Below, piece by piece: positions 35,269-44,311 of a stretch of 64,000 bases of DNA; position 1 is the stretch's first letter, and the number at the start of each line of letters is the position of its first letter. The stretch is from Oscillospiraceae bacterium (lineage in GTDB: Bacteria > Bacillota > Clostridia > Oscillospirales > Oscillospiraceae). The position numbers and the translations under genes were made by a program. The notes under the pieces were generated by a model, which saw only the letters and a list, made by a program, of their open reading frames with translations, did not search any database and was not told where the DNA came from. The stretch is from contig JAGFXR010000004.1 in the NCBI GenBank assembly GCA_017861365.1, positions 55,796 through 119,795 of the forward strand, written 5' to 3'.

Positions 35269-35344
35269 GACTTTGAACCTGAAATGAGACTGATCGACAG
35301 GCGTTCGTCTGCAGGTGTGGAGGTACCCGCGGTTTTCTTCACCG

Positions 35345-37633
35345 CTACGAACAGGGCTGCGGCTCCGCCGCCTCATGCTCCCGCTCCAGCAGCAGCTCAA
35401 ACTCCTCCGCGGGGATGGGTTTGGAAAATACATAGCCCTGCACCTGATCGCAGTCGAGCTGTTTGAGTATATCTACCTGCTCTCTCGTCTCAATTCCTTC
35501 CGCCACGACATGCATCCCCAGTCTTTTTCCCATCCCAACCACGCTGCTCACCACCTGGTATCCCCGCTGGCTTTCTTTCTCGGAAAAATTGAAGAACGCT
35601 CCGTCCAGCTTCAGGACATCGGCCTTAATGCTCTTGAGCATGTTCAGAGAGGAGTAACCGCTGCCGAAATCATCAATAGAGCAGCAGCCGCCGAGCTTGT
35701 GAATGCCATTAATCGCATTGCTGAGCTCTGTGAAGTCGCTGTAAAACAGCCGCTCCGTAAATTCAAATTCCAGATACTTTCCCGCTATCATATAATTTTG
35801 CCAGACCTCCCAGTACCGGTTGGGGAAATCTCCCGACTCCAGACTGCGCTTTGTCACATTGATAGAAATCGGCACCATGGGCTTGTTGTGCTCCCGCCAT
35901 TTGCTCAGAAGTCGGCAAACGCTCTCAAAGATAAAATAATCCAATTCCACGACAAAGCCGTTGCGTTCGAACAGCGGGATAAACTCATTGGGATAGATCA
36001 TCCCCTCGTCAGGATCACACCAGCGCACCAGCGCTTCCGCGCCCGCGATACGCTCACCCTTCAGCTCATACTTTGGCTGGAAATATACTTTGAAGTGACC
36101 CTCTTCCAGTGCCCGGTACATTTTGTCCGTCAATTCTTTCTCGCGCAGGATACTCCGGCGAATACCGTCATTATAAACCCGGACTTCCTCCTTCGATATT
36201 TTTTCTCCGTAGTCAAGGGCCAGACCCGCCCGATCCAGCATATAGAGCATATCCATGCCCGCCTCGGGGTAAAAAACGCCGCAGGCCAGCTCAATCCCGT
36301 AGGCTGTGCCCTGAGGAGAGGCAATTCTCCGCGTCTGCTGCGAGATAGCCTCAAGCCGCAGCTCCAGCGCCTCATGGTCTCTGAGCTCCATGACAACCGC
36401 AAAATGATCCGCATTCATGCGGGCGGATACCTCTCCCTCGTGAAGACTTCCGGCAATGATCCTGTTTACTTCCCACAGAATATGGTCGCCGGTCTCCTTC
36501 CCCAGCACATCATTCACCCATTTAAATCCCTTGATATTGGTCAGGATCAGCGCGGTATCTTTTGTTTCTCTCAGCTTAGCTTCGGCGACCTTTTCAAAAT
36601 AAGTGCGGTTCTTTCCGCCCGTCACACTGTCCCGAAACGCCAACGCCTCCAGAATCTGGCTATTCCTCCGCTCTTTTTTTAGAAAGAATACAATCAGAAT
36701 ACCAAACAAGAGAAACATCATGCCCATGGTGATCATGATTTGATAGTTGAAGCCATTGATTTCATCCGTCATTACCTTAGTCGGCACAATGGTGAGCAAA
36801 TACCAATCGGTTGCTGCCAGAGGAGTGTAGCTGACCGTTTTACTCACTGCGTCGCTTGTTGTATAATGGATCATTCCGCTTTCTCTGGCCGCCACATCTT
36901 CACTGACCTGCTCTGTCGAGTATTGGTCTTCAAAGGTGGCCCCATTCAGCAGTTCAAACCAGTTGGACATCGTGCTCTCCATGTTCCCTGTCTCGGAGGA
37001 GAGCAAAAAGTCGCCGTTCCCATCAATCAGGACAGAATATCCTGTCCCATGAAACAGCTCCCCTTCTAAAAATTCTTCAGACTGCTGATTGGTGATACTC
37101 AGCTCCAGCACCCATGAAACCGTGCCGCTCTGTTCCACCGGAACAAGGTAATTTAGCACGTTATCTTCCTCAAGCCCAGACAGCACACCCACGGAAGCAA
37201 GCTGCTCTCCGGCAAACGCGCGCAGCACCGCATCGTTTTTTGAAAGCTCCACCGTCCTCCCGTCCGTCGTATAGGCCGTGTACCCGTTCTCCGTCTGCTC
37301 AATCACACACATACGCAGATATCCATAATATCTGACAACACGCTTTAGTTCCTCCAGCTGTTCCTGCCGCGTATGGGTACCGTCCTGTCCCTCCAGCAGG
37401 GTGTAGCTGGTCATGGAGCGAAACAGCGTTTCCATCCGTCCATCGGCGGTCTGAGCTGTTTGCAGGGACAATTCGTTTAACTGCTCTTCCATCTGCTTCA
37501 TGCCGCGCGAAGAGGTTCCGGCAATGCCAAAAAAACACATCGCCAACATCAATACCGTTATGAGCGCAAGCCCTAACACGAGCTTGCGTTTTCGGTACAG
37601 CCGCCCTGGAATGATTGAATTCAATTGATTCAC
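35345..37633 (-). CDS. Membrane sensor with degenerate GGDEF and intact EAL domains
   Basis: Predicted cyclic-di-GMP phosphodiesterase. Layout of 762 residues: helix 1 (about 18-40), an extracytoplasmic Cache-like sensor of about 240 residues, helix 2 (QIMITMGMMFLLFGILIVFFL), a GGDEF domain and an EAL domain. The GGDEF site reads ARMNADHFAV, so it should not make c-di-GMP. The EAL side keeps AEALVRW, SINVTKRS, FEFTER, IDDFGSGYSSL and VAEGIE. GTG start with a close GAAGGA. No partner gene is adjacent. Confidence 0.88.
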   Translation of the reverse strand: MNQLNSIIPGRLYRKRKLVLGLALITVLMLAMCFFGIAGTSSRGMKQMEEQLNELSLQTAQTADGRMETLFRSMTSYTLLEGQDGTHTRQEQLEELKRVVRYYGYLRMCVIEQTENGYTAYTTDGRTVELSKNDAVLRAFAGEQLASVGVLSGLEEDNVLNYLVPVEQSGTVSWVLELSITNQQSEEFLEGELFHGTGYSVLIDGNGDFLLSSETGNMESTMSNWFELLNGATFEDQYSTEQVSEDVAARESGMIHYTTSDAVSKTVSYTPLAATDWYLLTIVPTKVMTDEINGFNYQIMITMGMMFLLFGILIVFFLKKERRNSQILEALAFRDSVTGGKNRTYFEKVAEAKLRETKDTALILTNIKGFKWVNDVLGKETGDHILWEVNRIIAGSLHEGEVSARMNADHFAVVMELRDHEALELRLEAISQQTRRIASPQGTAYGIELACGVFYPEAGMDMLYMLDRAGLALDYGEKISKEEVRVYNDGIRRSILREKELTDKMYRALEEGHFKVYFQPKYELKGERIAGAEALVRWCDPDEGMIYPNEFIPLFERNGFVVELDYFIFESVCRLLSKWREHNKPMVPISINVTKRSLESGDFPNRYWEVWQNYMIAGKYLEFEFTERLFYSDFTELSNAINGIHKLGGCCSIDDFGSGYSSLNMLKSIKADVLKLDGAFFNFSEKESQRGYQVVSSVVGMGKRLGMHVVAEGIETREQVDILKQLDCDQVQGYVFSKPIPAEEFELLLEREHEAAEPQPCS

Positions 37634-37732
37634 AATCCTTCATCTTTCTTTTAAAAAATGCAGAGACGCCGCTGTTCGGCAGCATCTCTGCATATATTTG
37701 ATATAAACAGCATGGCGCTGACTGAACCGCGC

Positions 37733-38152
37733 TCAGTCCAGCGCGTCGGAATCTACCAGAATATTATCGGTTCCATGCTCTTCAAATTCAGCGATATAAG
37801 CGTCAATCCGTGAGGCAAGCTCGGCATAGTTGGATTCGTCAATGGGAACATCATCCATATCCCGCCGGGCCAGATCCTCCGCCAGGATCTCAAAAAATAC
37901 ATTGTTCTCATAATCCATAATGGCCTCGTGGATTCCACCCTCAGCAAAAGCGCGGGAAGGTACGACCTCACCCCGATAGGTTTCCGCCAAAATCTCCATT
38001 CCCTCTCCCGCTGCCCGGGAGAACAGGAGACTTTCCACCTGGTCATAGTCGGCAAACCGGTCTTCTCCTCTGGTGGAATTCAGGATCCAGTTTCCAATAT
38101 AGGCCATATCCAGCAGGCGGCGATATTGCTTTTTGGTCAGCTCTAACTTCAT
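37733..38152 (-). CDS. Conserved-looking hypothetical protein, acidic
   Basis: 139 residues, not recognised. The N-terminus (MKLELTKKQYRRLLDMAYIGNWILNS) is amphipathic and basic; the rest is strongly acidic, with FFEILAEDLARRD and AELASRIDAYIAEFEEHG helices. No membrane segment, no cysteine, no motif I know. AAGGGGG lies 8 nt before the ATG, and codon use looks like the neighbours. A real small cytoplasmic protein is likely; function unknown. Confidence 0.7.
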   Translation of the reverse strand: MKLELTKKQYRRLLDMAYIGNWILNSTRGEDRFADYDQVESLLFSRAAGEGMEILAETYRGEVVPSRAFAEGGIHEAIMDYENNVFFEILAEDLARRDMDDVPIDESNYAELASRIDAYIAEFEEHGTDNILVDSDALD

Positions 38153-38249
38153 ACACGAAACCCCCTTGCGATTGGTTTTAGCATATTACAGCTTATCGCT
38201 TATATTATATAATATTATGGCCGCTTGTCAAACGTCACTCACAACAAAA

Positions 38250-38381
38250 TTATGCTTGTTTTTCTGCCGCCTTTGACATATCATATTTTATGATTGCCGG
38301 GTGTCCGCCGCTCAATACATAAAACTCATTTCCCCGACATACCGCGAAACAAACCGGAACTCCCCCGTGCGCGGGCAACAT
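38250..38381 (-). CDS. Possible small protein, 43 residues
   Basis: ATG at 38381 to TAA at 38250, with a balanced composition (CRGNEFYVLSGGHPAIIKYD in the middle). The nearest purine-rich site (GAGGCGGG) is about 12 nt upstream, so translation is doubtful. It may be a chance frame or a remnant. Confidence 0.25.
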   Translation of the reverse strand: MLPAHGGVPVCFAVCRGNEFYVLSGGHPAIIKYDMSKAAEKQA

Positions 38382-38401
38382 AAAGTAAGCCGTCCCGCCT
38401 C

Positions 38402-38430
38402 TTTACAGAATCAAAAAAAGAGGATATAAT
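38402..38430 (+). promoter_or_regulatory. Promoter of ywiB-argS
   Basis: TTTACA (38402-38407), 17-bp spacer, perfect TATAAT (38425-38430). Confidence 0.75.
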
Positions 38431-38474
38431 AGGTTGTTTTTTAATCTAAACTGCTTGAGGTTGAGGTCACATAC

Positions 38475-38921
38475 ATGGACAGAACTGTTATCATCTCTAT
38501 CAAGGGAACCCAATCCTTTGACGAGGATTCCCCCGAAGTCATCGAACTGGTCACGGAGGGCACCCTGGCCGAGTGCGGCGACGAAGGCTTTGCGCTGACC
38601 TATCAGGAATCGAAGCTCACCGGTCTTGAGGGCACGCTGACCACCTTTCACGTGGAAAAGGAGCGCATCACGCTCATGCGGGTGGGCGAGGTCAATTCCC
38701 AAATGGTCTTTGAGCCGGGCCGCCGACATCTCTCCATTTACGATACGCCCTTCGGAGCCCTCTCCGTTGGCATCAGCACCTACAAAATGAGCTCCTCTCT
38801 GGACGAAAACGGAGGAGACATTGAGCTGAGCTACGCCATTGAGATCGACCACGCCATCGCAGGCGAAAACTCCTTCCAGATTAACGTGCGTCAGGCGCGG
38901 CCGTATACACTTTCCCAATAA
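38475..38921 (+). CDS. DUF1934 family beta-barrel protein, YwiB-like
   Basis: 148 residues of alternating beta-strand pattern: VIISIKGTQSFDEDSPEVIELVTEGTL, ALTYQESKLTGLEGTLTTFHVEKERITLMRVG, then a block ending YAIEIDHAIAGENSFQINVR. This matches DUF1934 (B. subtilis YwiB), a lipocalin-like barrel of unknown function. In Bacillus ywiB also lies next to argS, as here, so the linkage is conserved. Confidence 0.85.
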   Translation: MDRTVIISIKGTQSFDEDSPEVIELVTEGTLAECGDEGFALTYQESKLTGLEGTLTTFHVEKERITLMRVGEVNSQMVFEPGRRHLSIYDTPFGALSVGISTYKMSSSLDENGGDIELSYAIEIDHAIAGENSFQINVRQARPYTLSQ

Positions 38922-38951
38922 CTTCCCCTGTACAAGAAAGGTGAATCCGAA

Positions 38952-40646
38952 ATGAACATGATTCAATCGGCCCGGGCGCAGGTGTCCGAGCTAACGCGGC
39001 AGGCCTACGAGCGTGCCGCCGCCGCGGGCGCTCTGCCTGCCGGCGCCGTGATCTCAGGCAGCGTCGATCTTCCCAAGGATCCCAAAAACGGCGACTATGC
39101 CTCCTCCTTCGCCATGGCGGGCGCCAAAGCGCTGGGCATGAATCCCCGCGCCATTGCCCAGTCTATTTTGGAGCATCTGGAACTAGAGGATACCTATTTT
39201 TCCAGAGCAGAGATCGCCGGTCCGGGCTTTCTGAATTTTTTCCTGTCCGACAAATGGTACGGCGGCGTACTGTCCGCCGTAGAGTCGGAAGGGGATGCCT
39301 ACGGCTCCACGGACGAAGGCAGGGGTCAAAAGGTCATGGTGGAGTTTGTGTCCGCCAATCCCACGGGAACCATGACCATCGGCAACGCCCGTGGCGGTGT
39401 TTTAGGTGACGCCCTCGCCTCCATCCTGGAGCGGGCCGGTTACGACGTCTGGCGGGAATTTTATGTCAATGACGCAGGCAATCAGGTGGATAAATTTGGC
39501 CTGTCTTTGGAGGCTCGTTATATTCAGCTGCTCAAGGGTGAGAACGCGGTGGTATTTCCGGAAGACGGCTATCATGGTGAAGATATCAAAGCCCTTGCCA
39601 AGGTCTTTTACGCCCGCTACGGCGACCGGTATCTGTACGCCGACGCCGAGGAGCGCCAGACCTTTATGAAGGAATTCGGCCTTGCCCACAACATCAAGAA
39701 AATGCAGGACGATTTGGCGCGTTACGGAATCCGCTATGATCAGTGGTTCCTGGAGTCTTCCCTCCACGAGAGCGGTTATGTATCCGACACCGTCGCCCTG
39801 CTGGAGTCGGCGGGCTGCACCTATGAAAAGGATGGGGCTCTCTGGCTGCGCAACACCGACTTCGGTGCGGACAAGGATGAGGTTCTGCGCCGGAGCAACG
39901 GCTTTTACACCTACTACGCGGTGGATATCGCCTACCACCGAAATAAATTCAAGGTACGCGGCTTTGACCGCGTCATTGATGTTTGGGGCGCGGATCACCA
40001 CGGCCACGCCATCCGCTTCGGAGCCAGCATGACTGCCCCCGCGCTGGAAATGCAGGACAAAAAGCTGGATTTTCTCATCATGCAGCTGGTGCAGCTGCTG
40101 CAGGACGGCAAGGAGGTCAAGGTCTCCAAGCGTTCCGGAAAATCCATCACCCTCTCTGATCTGCTGGACGAAATCTCCGTGGACGCCGCCCGCTTCTTCT
40201 TCAACGCTAAACCCACTAATCACCTGATTTTCGATTTGGATCTGGCCATCCGGCAGGATTCGGAAAATCCGGTCTATTATGTGCAGTACGCTCACGCCCG
40301 CATCTGCTCCCTCGTCTCCAATTTGGCGGCGGACGGTGCGTCCGTGCTCTCAGCGGAAGAAATTGACCCCGGACTTTTAAATTCTGAGACCGAGCGGGCT
40401 CTGATCAAATCCATCGCCGCCATGCCGGAGGAAATTCATCTCGCCGCCCGGGATTACGATCCCTCGCGCATGAACCGCTATCTCATCACTCTGGCAGGAG
40501 ATTTTCACCGGTTTTACAACGCCAACCGGATTAAGGGCGAGACTCCCGCACTGCTGTCCGCCCGTCTCAAGCTCGCCGACACAGTCCGTTCCGTTATCGC
40601 CAACTGTCTGGGTTTGATCGGCGTTTCCGCGCCTGAGAAAATGTAA
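38952..40646 (+). CDS. argS: Arginyl-tRNA synthetase
   Basis: Charges tRNA-Arg. 564 residues: N-terminal Arg-tRNA domain, the catalytic core opening with VEFVSANPTGTMTIGNARGG, the KVSKRSGKSITLSDLL loop (KMSKS equivalent) and a C-terminal anticodon-binding domain with the final ALLSARLKLADTVRSVIANCLGLIGV. The HIGH-type signature reads TIGN rather than HxGH/HxGN, an odd loss of the first His. GAAAGGTG precedes the ATG. It follows the ywiB-like gene by 30 bp. Confidence 0.95.
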   Translation: MNMIQSARAQVSELTRQAYERAAAAGALPAGAVISGSVDLPKDPKNGDYASSFAMAGAKALGMNPRAIAQSILEHLELEDTYFSRAEIAGPGFLNFFLSDKWYGGVLSAVESEGDAYGSTDEGRGQKVMVEFVSANPTGTMTIGNARGGVLGDALASILERAGYDVWREFYVNDAGNQVDKFGLSLEARYIQLLKGENAVVFPEDGYHGEDIKALAKVFYARYGDRYLYADAEERQTFMKEFGLAHNIKKMQDDLARYGIRYDQWFLESSLHESGYVSDTVALLESAGCTYEKDGALWLRNTDFGADKDEVLRRSNGFYTYYAVDIAYHRNKFKVRGFDRVIDVWGADHHGHAIRFGASMTAPALEMQDKKLDFLIMQLVQLLQDGKEVKVSKRSGKSITLSDLLDEISVDAARFFFNAKPTNHLIFDLDLAIRQDSENPVYYVQYAHARICSLVSNLAADGASVLSAEEIDPGLLNSETERALIKSIAAMPEEIHLAARDYDPSRMNRYLITLAGDFHRFYNANRIKGETPALLSARLKLADTVRSVIANCLGLIGVSAPEKM

Positions 40647-40693
40647 CTTTCTTCAATGATTGAAGTGTTGAACTGATTCAGGAAGGACGTTCT

Positions 40694-41515
40694 ATGGAAA
40701 TTCCATTGCTTACGCCGGCCTCTTTTCAGAACGCCGGCACTCTGACTCCGCTGGGACGGGATATTCCCCCTCACGGTGAAACCGTTTTTGAGGCGCTTGT
40801 CGCCCTCTACCGCGGCGCGGTTTCACTTTTGCCCGACGCGCCGTATGTTCTTCTGCGGGACATGCGTGCTATGAGCGAGGCCCGCGCCGCGATTCTCGCG
40901 GTGCGCGAGGTCTCCGCCCTGCCTGTCTTTGCCCACTTCTCCTGCTGCGAGGACGGGCGCACGGACACCGGCTCCGATATTCTTGCCGCCCTGATTGTCA
41001 TGGAGGGCATGGGCGCGGCAGCTTTCGGCATCTCCTGCCCGTCGGCCGCCAGGGACGCGCTGCTGGAACGGCTGTCCCCTTACACCAACATTCCCCTGTT
41101 TTATCTTGCCGGAGACTCAGACGAGCCATACTGGTTCCAAATCGTTCCCATTCCTCACGATCCCGATGTGATTCCCTGCGCCAGTGAGAGAGAGGCGCGC
41201 TTCATCACACCCGACGTGGATGTGGGTGAAACGCTGGAGTGTACGCCCGATCTTCTGGAGGACATTCTCAGGGCCGAGGAGGAGCAGCCGGCAGGCGCAT
41301 TAAAAATTACCATTCAGGAACAGGACGACGTGGATGTGTTCGCGGAGCACCAGTATGCCATTCAGGACGCGCTCTGTCTCCATTCCGACGTGTCCGAGCT
41401 TCTGGAGCTTGCACTTCGCGCCTATCAGGGCCGGGCGTTCTACGACGGCACCGGAGATCTGGATTCCAGCGTTCTCTCACGTTTATCCCGCTCCTATGGA
41501 CTAATTGTCCTGTAA
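40694..41515 (+). CDS. MetH-like methyltransferase-domain remnant, function unknown
   Basis: 273 residues. The segment YVLLRDMRAMSEARAAILAVREVSALPVFAHFSCCEDGRTDTGSD resembles the homocysteine/methyltetrahydrofolate-binding barrels of cobalamin-dependent methionine synthase, where the pattern is about ETM.dl.EA.aAv.AvrEv.dLPV. The following MEGMGAAAFGISCPS fits as well. The zinc-binding GGCC end of a methyltransferase is missing and the C-terminal half is acidic and unlike it. AGGAAGGACG precedes the ATG. Probably a diverged, non-catalytic relative. Confidence 0.65.
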   Translation: MEIPLLTPASFQNAGTLTPLGRDIPPHGETVFEALVALYRGAVSLLPDAPYVLLRDMRAMSEARAAILAVREVSALPVFAHFSCCEDGRTDTGSDILAALIVMEGMGAAAFGISCPSAARDALLERLSPYTNIPLFYLAGDSDEPYWFQIVPIPHDPDVIPCASEREARFITPDVDVGETLECTPDLLEDILRAEEEQPAGALKITIQEQDDVDVFAEHQYAIQDALCLHSDVSELLELALRAYQGRAFYDGTGDLDSSVLSRLSRSYGLIVL

Positions 41516-41571
41516 CGACGCGCGTACACGCCGGGCGCAGGTTCCCTTTCTCTCCCTCCTCAAGCACCAGG

Positions 41572-41608
41572 CCGCCGCGGCATGGGCTAACCGCCTATGC
41601 CGCGGCGG
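41572..41608 (+). terminator. Strong hairpin downstream of the MetH-like gene
   Basis: CCGCCGCGGCAT (41572-41583) pairs perfectly with ATGCCGCGGCGG (41597-41608). No T-run follows, so it may be a Rho-independent terminator of weak type or an mRNA end protector. Confidence 0.5.
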
Positions 41609-41721
41609 TTGCGCGTCCTCTCCCGCCTGCAAAGGCGTTTTCGCTGCGTCAACTGTTACTATATCCAAAATTTAAGACAATCTTTTGGGCGCATTTTTCT
41701 TTCAATTTTCCATTCTTCCTC

Positions 41722-41750
41722 TTGACTGTTTGTTTCATCTGATGTACTAT
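41722..41750 (+). promoter_or_regulatory. Promoter of nrdDG
   Basis: TTGACT (41722-41727), 17-bp spacer, TACTAT (41745-41750). The -10 lies inside NrdR box 1. Confidence 0.7.
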
Positions 41751-41791
41751 ATATATGTTACTTCTTCGGAGATAACCACAACATATTGTGT
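41744..41791 (+). promoter_or_regulatory. Two NrdR boxes before nrdD
   Basis: Box 2, CCACAACATATTGTGT (41776-41791), matches the NrdR consensus ACACwATATmTTGTGT at 14 of 16 positions. Box 1, GTACTATATATATGTT (41744-41759), matches about 10. They are exactly 32 bp apart, the three-turn spacing known for NrdR pairs, and box 1 covers the -10. Confidence 0.75.
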
Positions 41792-41871
41792 TTCTCCGTT
41801 TTTTATTTTGACTGTTGCGTTTTTCGCTGCGGTTTATTATTTACCGATTTTTGAGAGAGGATGTGGGTCAT

Positions 41872-44193
41872 TTGGCTATCACCAGCATCAGAAAGCGCGA
41901 CAGCCGGCTTGTACCGTTTGATGAGGCAAAAATAACACATGCCATTGGCAAAGCGTTCACCGCAACCTATAAGCCGGATCATCACGATATTGTCCAGCGC
42001 CTGACCAATCAGGTAGTTTCTTTTCTGGAGTCTGAAAATTGCAGCTGCCCAGACGTGGAGCATATCCAGGATGTAGTGGAGCAGGTGCTCATGGACAACG
42101 GCTATGTACGCACCGCAAAGGCGTACATTCTTTACCGTTCCGAGCGCAGCCGCTCCCGCGAGATGAACTCCCGTTTGATGCGGGTTTACGAGGAAATTAC
42201 CTATTCCGACGCCAAGGACAGCGACATGAAGCGGGATAACGCCAACATCGACGGAGACACGGCTATGGGTTCCATGCTGAAATTCGGCTCCGAGGGCGCA
42301 AAGCAGTTTTACGACATGTTCGTGATCAACCCAGATCACGCCGCCGCCCACCGGGAGGGCGATATTCATATACACGATCTGGATTTCTACACTCTGACCA
42401 CCACCTGCTGTCAGATTGATATCATCCGGCTCTTCCAAAACGGCTTTTCCACCGGACACGGCACGCTTCGCGAGCCCAATGATATCAGCTCGTACGCCGC
42501 GCTGTGCTGCATTGCCATTCAGTCCAACCAAAATGATCAGCACGGCGGACAGTCCGTGATGAATTTTGACTACGGTATGGCGGACGGTGTCCGCAAGAGT
42601 TTTATCCGCATTTACCGCCAGAACCTTGCCCGTGCCCTCATGCTTTTGGAAACCCAGGACGATCCCGAAACCGAGGTCAAGGACATCATCGCCCGGGTGA
42701 AGGATGAAACCGGACTGGTTCCCACACTGGAACATTGCGAGGACTACTTCGCGGCCGAGCTTCCTCTGCTGACCGGGCGCTTCGGCGACGAGGAGGTCAT
42801 GAAAAAGTCTCAGAAGTTTGCCCATTACCGCGCCGTGAAGGAAACTGACCGCGCCACCTATCAGGCCATGGAGGCTCTGGTTCATAATTTGAACACCATG
42901 CACTCCCGGGCGGGCGCCCAGACCCCCTTTTCCTCCATCAACTACGGAATGGATACCTCTCCAGAGGGCCGGATGGTGCTGAAAAACATCATGCTTTCCA
43001 CGGAAGCCGGTCTGGGTAGCGGAGAGACTCCCATCTTCCCCATTCAGATTTTCCGTGTGAAGGAAGGGGTCAACTTCAACCCCGGCGATCCCAATTACGA
43101 CCTGTTTCAACTGGCCATGCGCTGCTCCGCCAAGCGTCTGTTTCCTAACTTTTCTTTTATTGACGCGCCCTTTAACCTGCAGTATTACAAGCCAGGTTGT
43201 CCCGAAACCGAAATCGCCTATATGGGCTGCCGCACCCGCGTCATCGGCAACGTCTACGATCCGGAACGGCAGGTTTGCAGCGGCCGCGGTAACCTTTCCT
43301 TCACCACCATCAACCTTCCACGGCTGGCCATTAAATCAAAGGGCGACATTCCTCTGTTCTTCGAAATGCTGGATCAGAAAATCAAGCTCTGCATTGAGCA
43401 GCTGATGGATCGTTTTGAGATTCAGTGCCGCAAAAAGGTTCGCAACTTCCCCTTTCTCATGGGCCAGGGGGTCTGGATTGATTCTGAAACGCTGGACTGG
43501 GACGATGAGGTTCGGGATATACTGAAGCATGGCACCCTCTCCGTGGGTTTTATCGGCCTTGCGGAGACCTTAAAATCGCTCATCGGTGTCCACCACGGAG
43601 AGAGCGAAAAGGCGCAGGCGCTGGGACTGGATATCATCAGCCACATGCGTGAGCGGCTGGATCGGGAAGCCCAGAAAACCGGCCTGAATTTTTCTCTGCT
43701 GGCCACTCCAGCCGAGGGACTCTCCGGGCGCTTTGTCAAGCTGGACCGGGAACGTTTTGGAACTCTGGAAGGCATCACCGACCGCGAGTATTACACCAAC
43801 AGCTTCCATATCCCGGTGTATTTTCCCATTTCCGCCTACAAAAAAATTGAGCTTGAGGCGCCTTATCACACGCTGACCAACGCCGGACATATCACTTACA
43901 TTGAAATGGACGGCGACCCGTTGGACAACCTGGAGGCCTTTGAGCGGGTGATCCGGAAAATGAAGGAATCCGGGATTGGTTACGGCTCCATCAATCATCC
44001 CGTGGATCGTGATCCTGTCTGCGGCTTTTCCGGTATTATCGGCAGCCAGTGCCCTGGCTGCGGCCGCAAGGAGAGCGACGGTGTTCCATTTGAGCGCATC
44101 CGCCGCATTACGGGATATCTGGTGGGCACCCTCGACCGCTTTAACAACGCCAAACGGGCGGAGGAGCGCGACCGCATCAAGCATCAGGTCTGA
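41872..44193 (+). CDS. nrdD: Anaerobic ribonucleoside-triphosphate reductase
   Basis: Makes dNTPs without oxygen by a glycyl-radical mechanism. The N-terminus is an ATP-cone (IRKRDSRLVPFDEAKITHAIGKAF) that senses ATP/dATP. The large barrel follows, then the zinc site (CGFSGIIGSQCPGCG) and the glycyl-radical loop RRITGYLVGTLDRFNNAKR. About 773 residues. Start is uncertain: TTG 41872 gives the usual short N-terminus and has GAGAGG 11 nt upstream; GTG 41863 is also possible. Controlled by NrdR boxes and paired with nrdG. Confidence 0.95.
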   Translation: MAITSIRKRDSRLVPFDEAKITHAIGKAFTATYKPDHHDIVQRLTNQVVSFLESENCSCPDVEHIQDVVEQVLMDNGYVRTAKAYILYRSERSRSREMNSRLMRVYEEITYSDAKDSDMKRDNANIDGDTAMGSMLKFGSEGAKQFYDMFVINPDHAAAHREGDIHIHDLDFYTLTTTCCQIDIIRLFQNGFSTGHGTLREPNDISSYAALCCIAIQSNQNDQHGGQSVMNFDYGMADGVRKSFIRIYRQNLARALMLLETQDDPETEVKDIIARVKDETGLVPTLEHCEDYFAAELPLLTGRFGDEEVMKKSQKFAHYRAVKETDRATYQAMEALVHNLNTMHSRAGAQTPFSSINYGMDTSPEGRMVLKNIMLSTEAGLGSGETPIFPIQIFRVKEGVNFNPGDPNYDLFQLAMRCSAKRLFPNFSFIDAPFNLQYYKPGCPETEIAYMGCRTRVIGNVYDPERQVCSGRGNLSFTTINLPRLAIKSKGDIPLFFEMLDQKIKLCIEQLMDRFEIQCRKKVRNFPFLMGQGVWIDSETLDWDDEVRDILKHGTLSVGFIGLAETLKSLIGVHHGESEKAQALGLDIISHMRERLDREAQKTGLNFSLLATPAEGLSGRFVKLDRERFGTLEGITDREYYTNSFHIPVYFPISAYKKIELEAPYHTLTNAGHITYIEMDGDPLDNLEAFERVIRKMKESGIGYGSINHPVDRDPVCGFSGIIGSQCPGCGRKESDGVPFERIRRITGYLVGTLDRFNNAKRAEERDRIKHQV

Positions 44194-44311
44194 TCTGCAT
44201 CTGACCTGAGCGGTTCTCCCACTCTTCAACCAGACTCTGTACCCTGCGCAATATGAAACAGCAGGTTCGGGTATATCCCGCTCCTGCTGTTTTTTAGGAG
44301 GTTTTTAGGAA

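Larger units (their letters stand above)
38153..38474. other. Intergenic region with ywiB promoter and a possible small ORF
   Basis: Divergent spacer. It holds an AT-rich stretch at 38190-38220, a 43-codon minus-strand ORF (38250-38381) and the ywiB promoter. Nothing else was recognised. Confidence 0.5.

Noticed and set aside
33883..35433. 516-codon minus-strand ORF opposite coaBC
   Set aside because: It mirrors the coaBC gene, its translation has no recognisable domain and is rich in His/Gly/Gln typical of antisense frames in GC-rich genes.
41803..43110. 435-codon minus-strand ORF opposite nrdD
   Set aside because: nrdD homology is unmistakable on the plus strand; the opposite frame has no motif.
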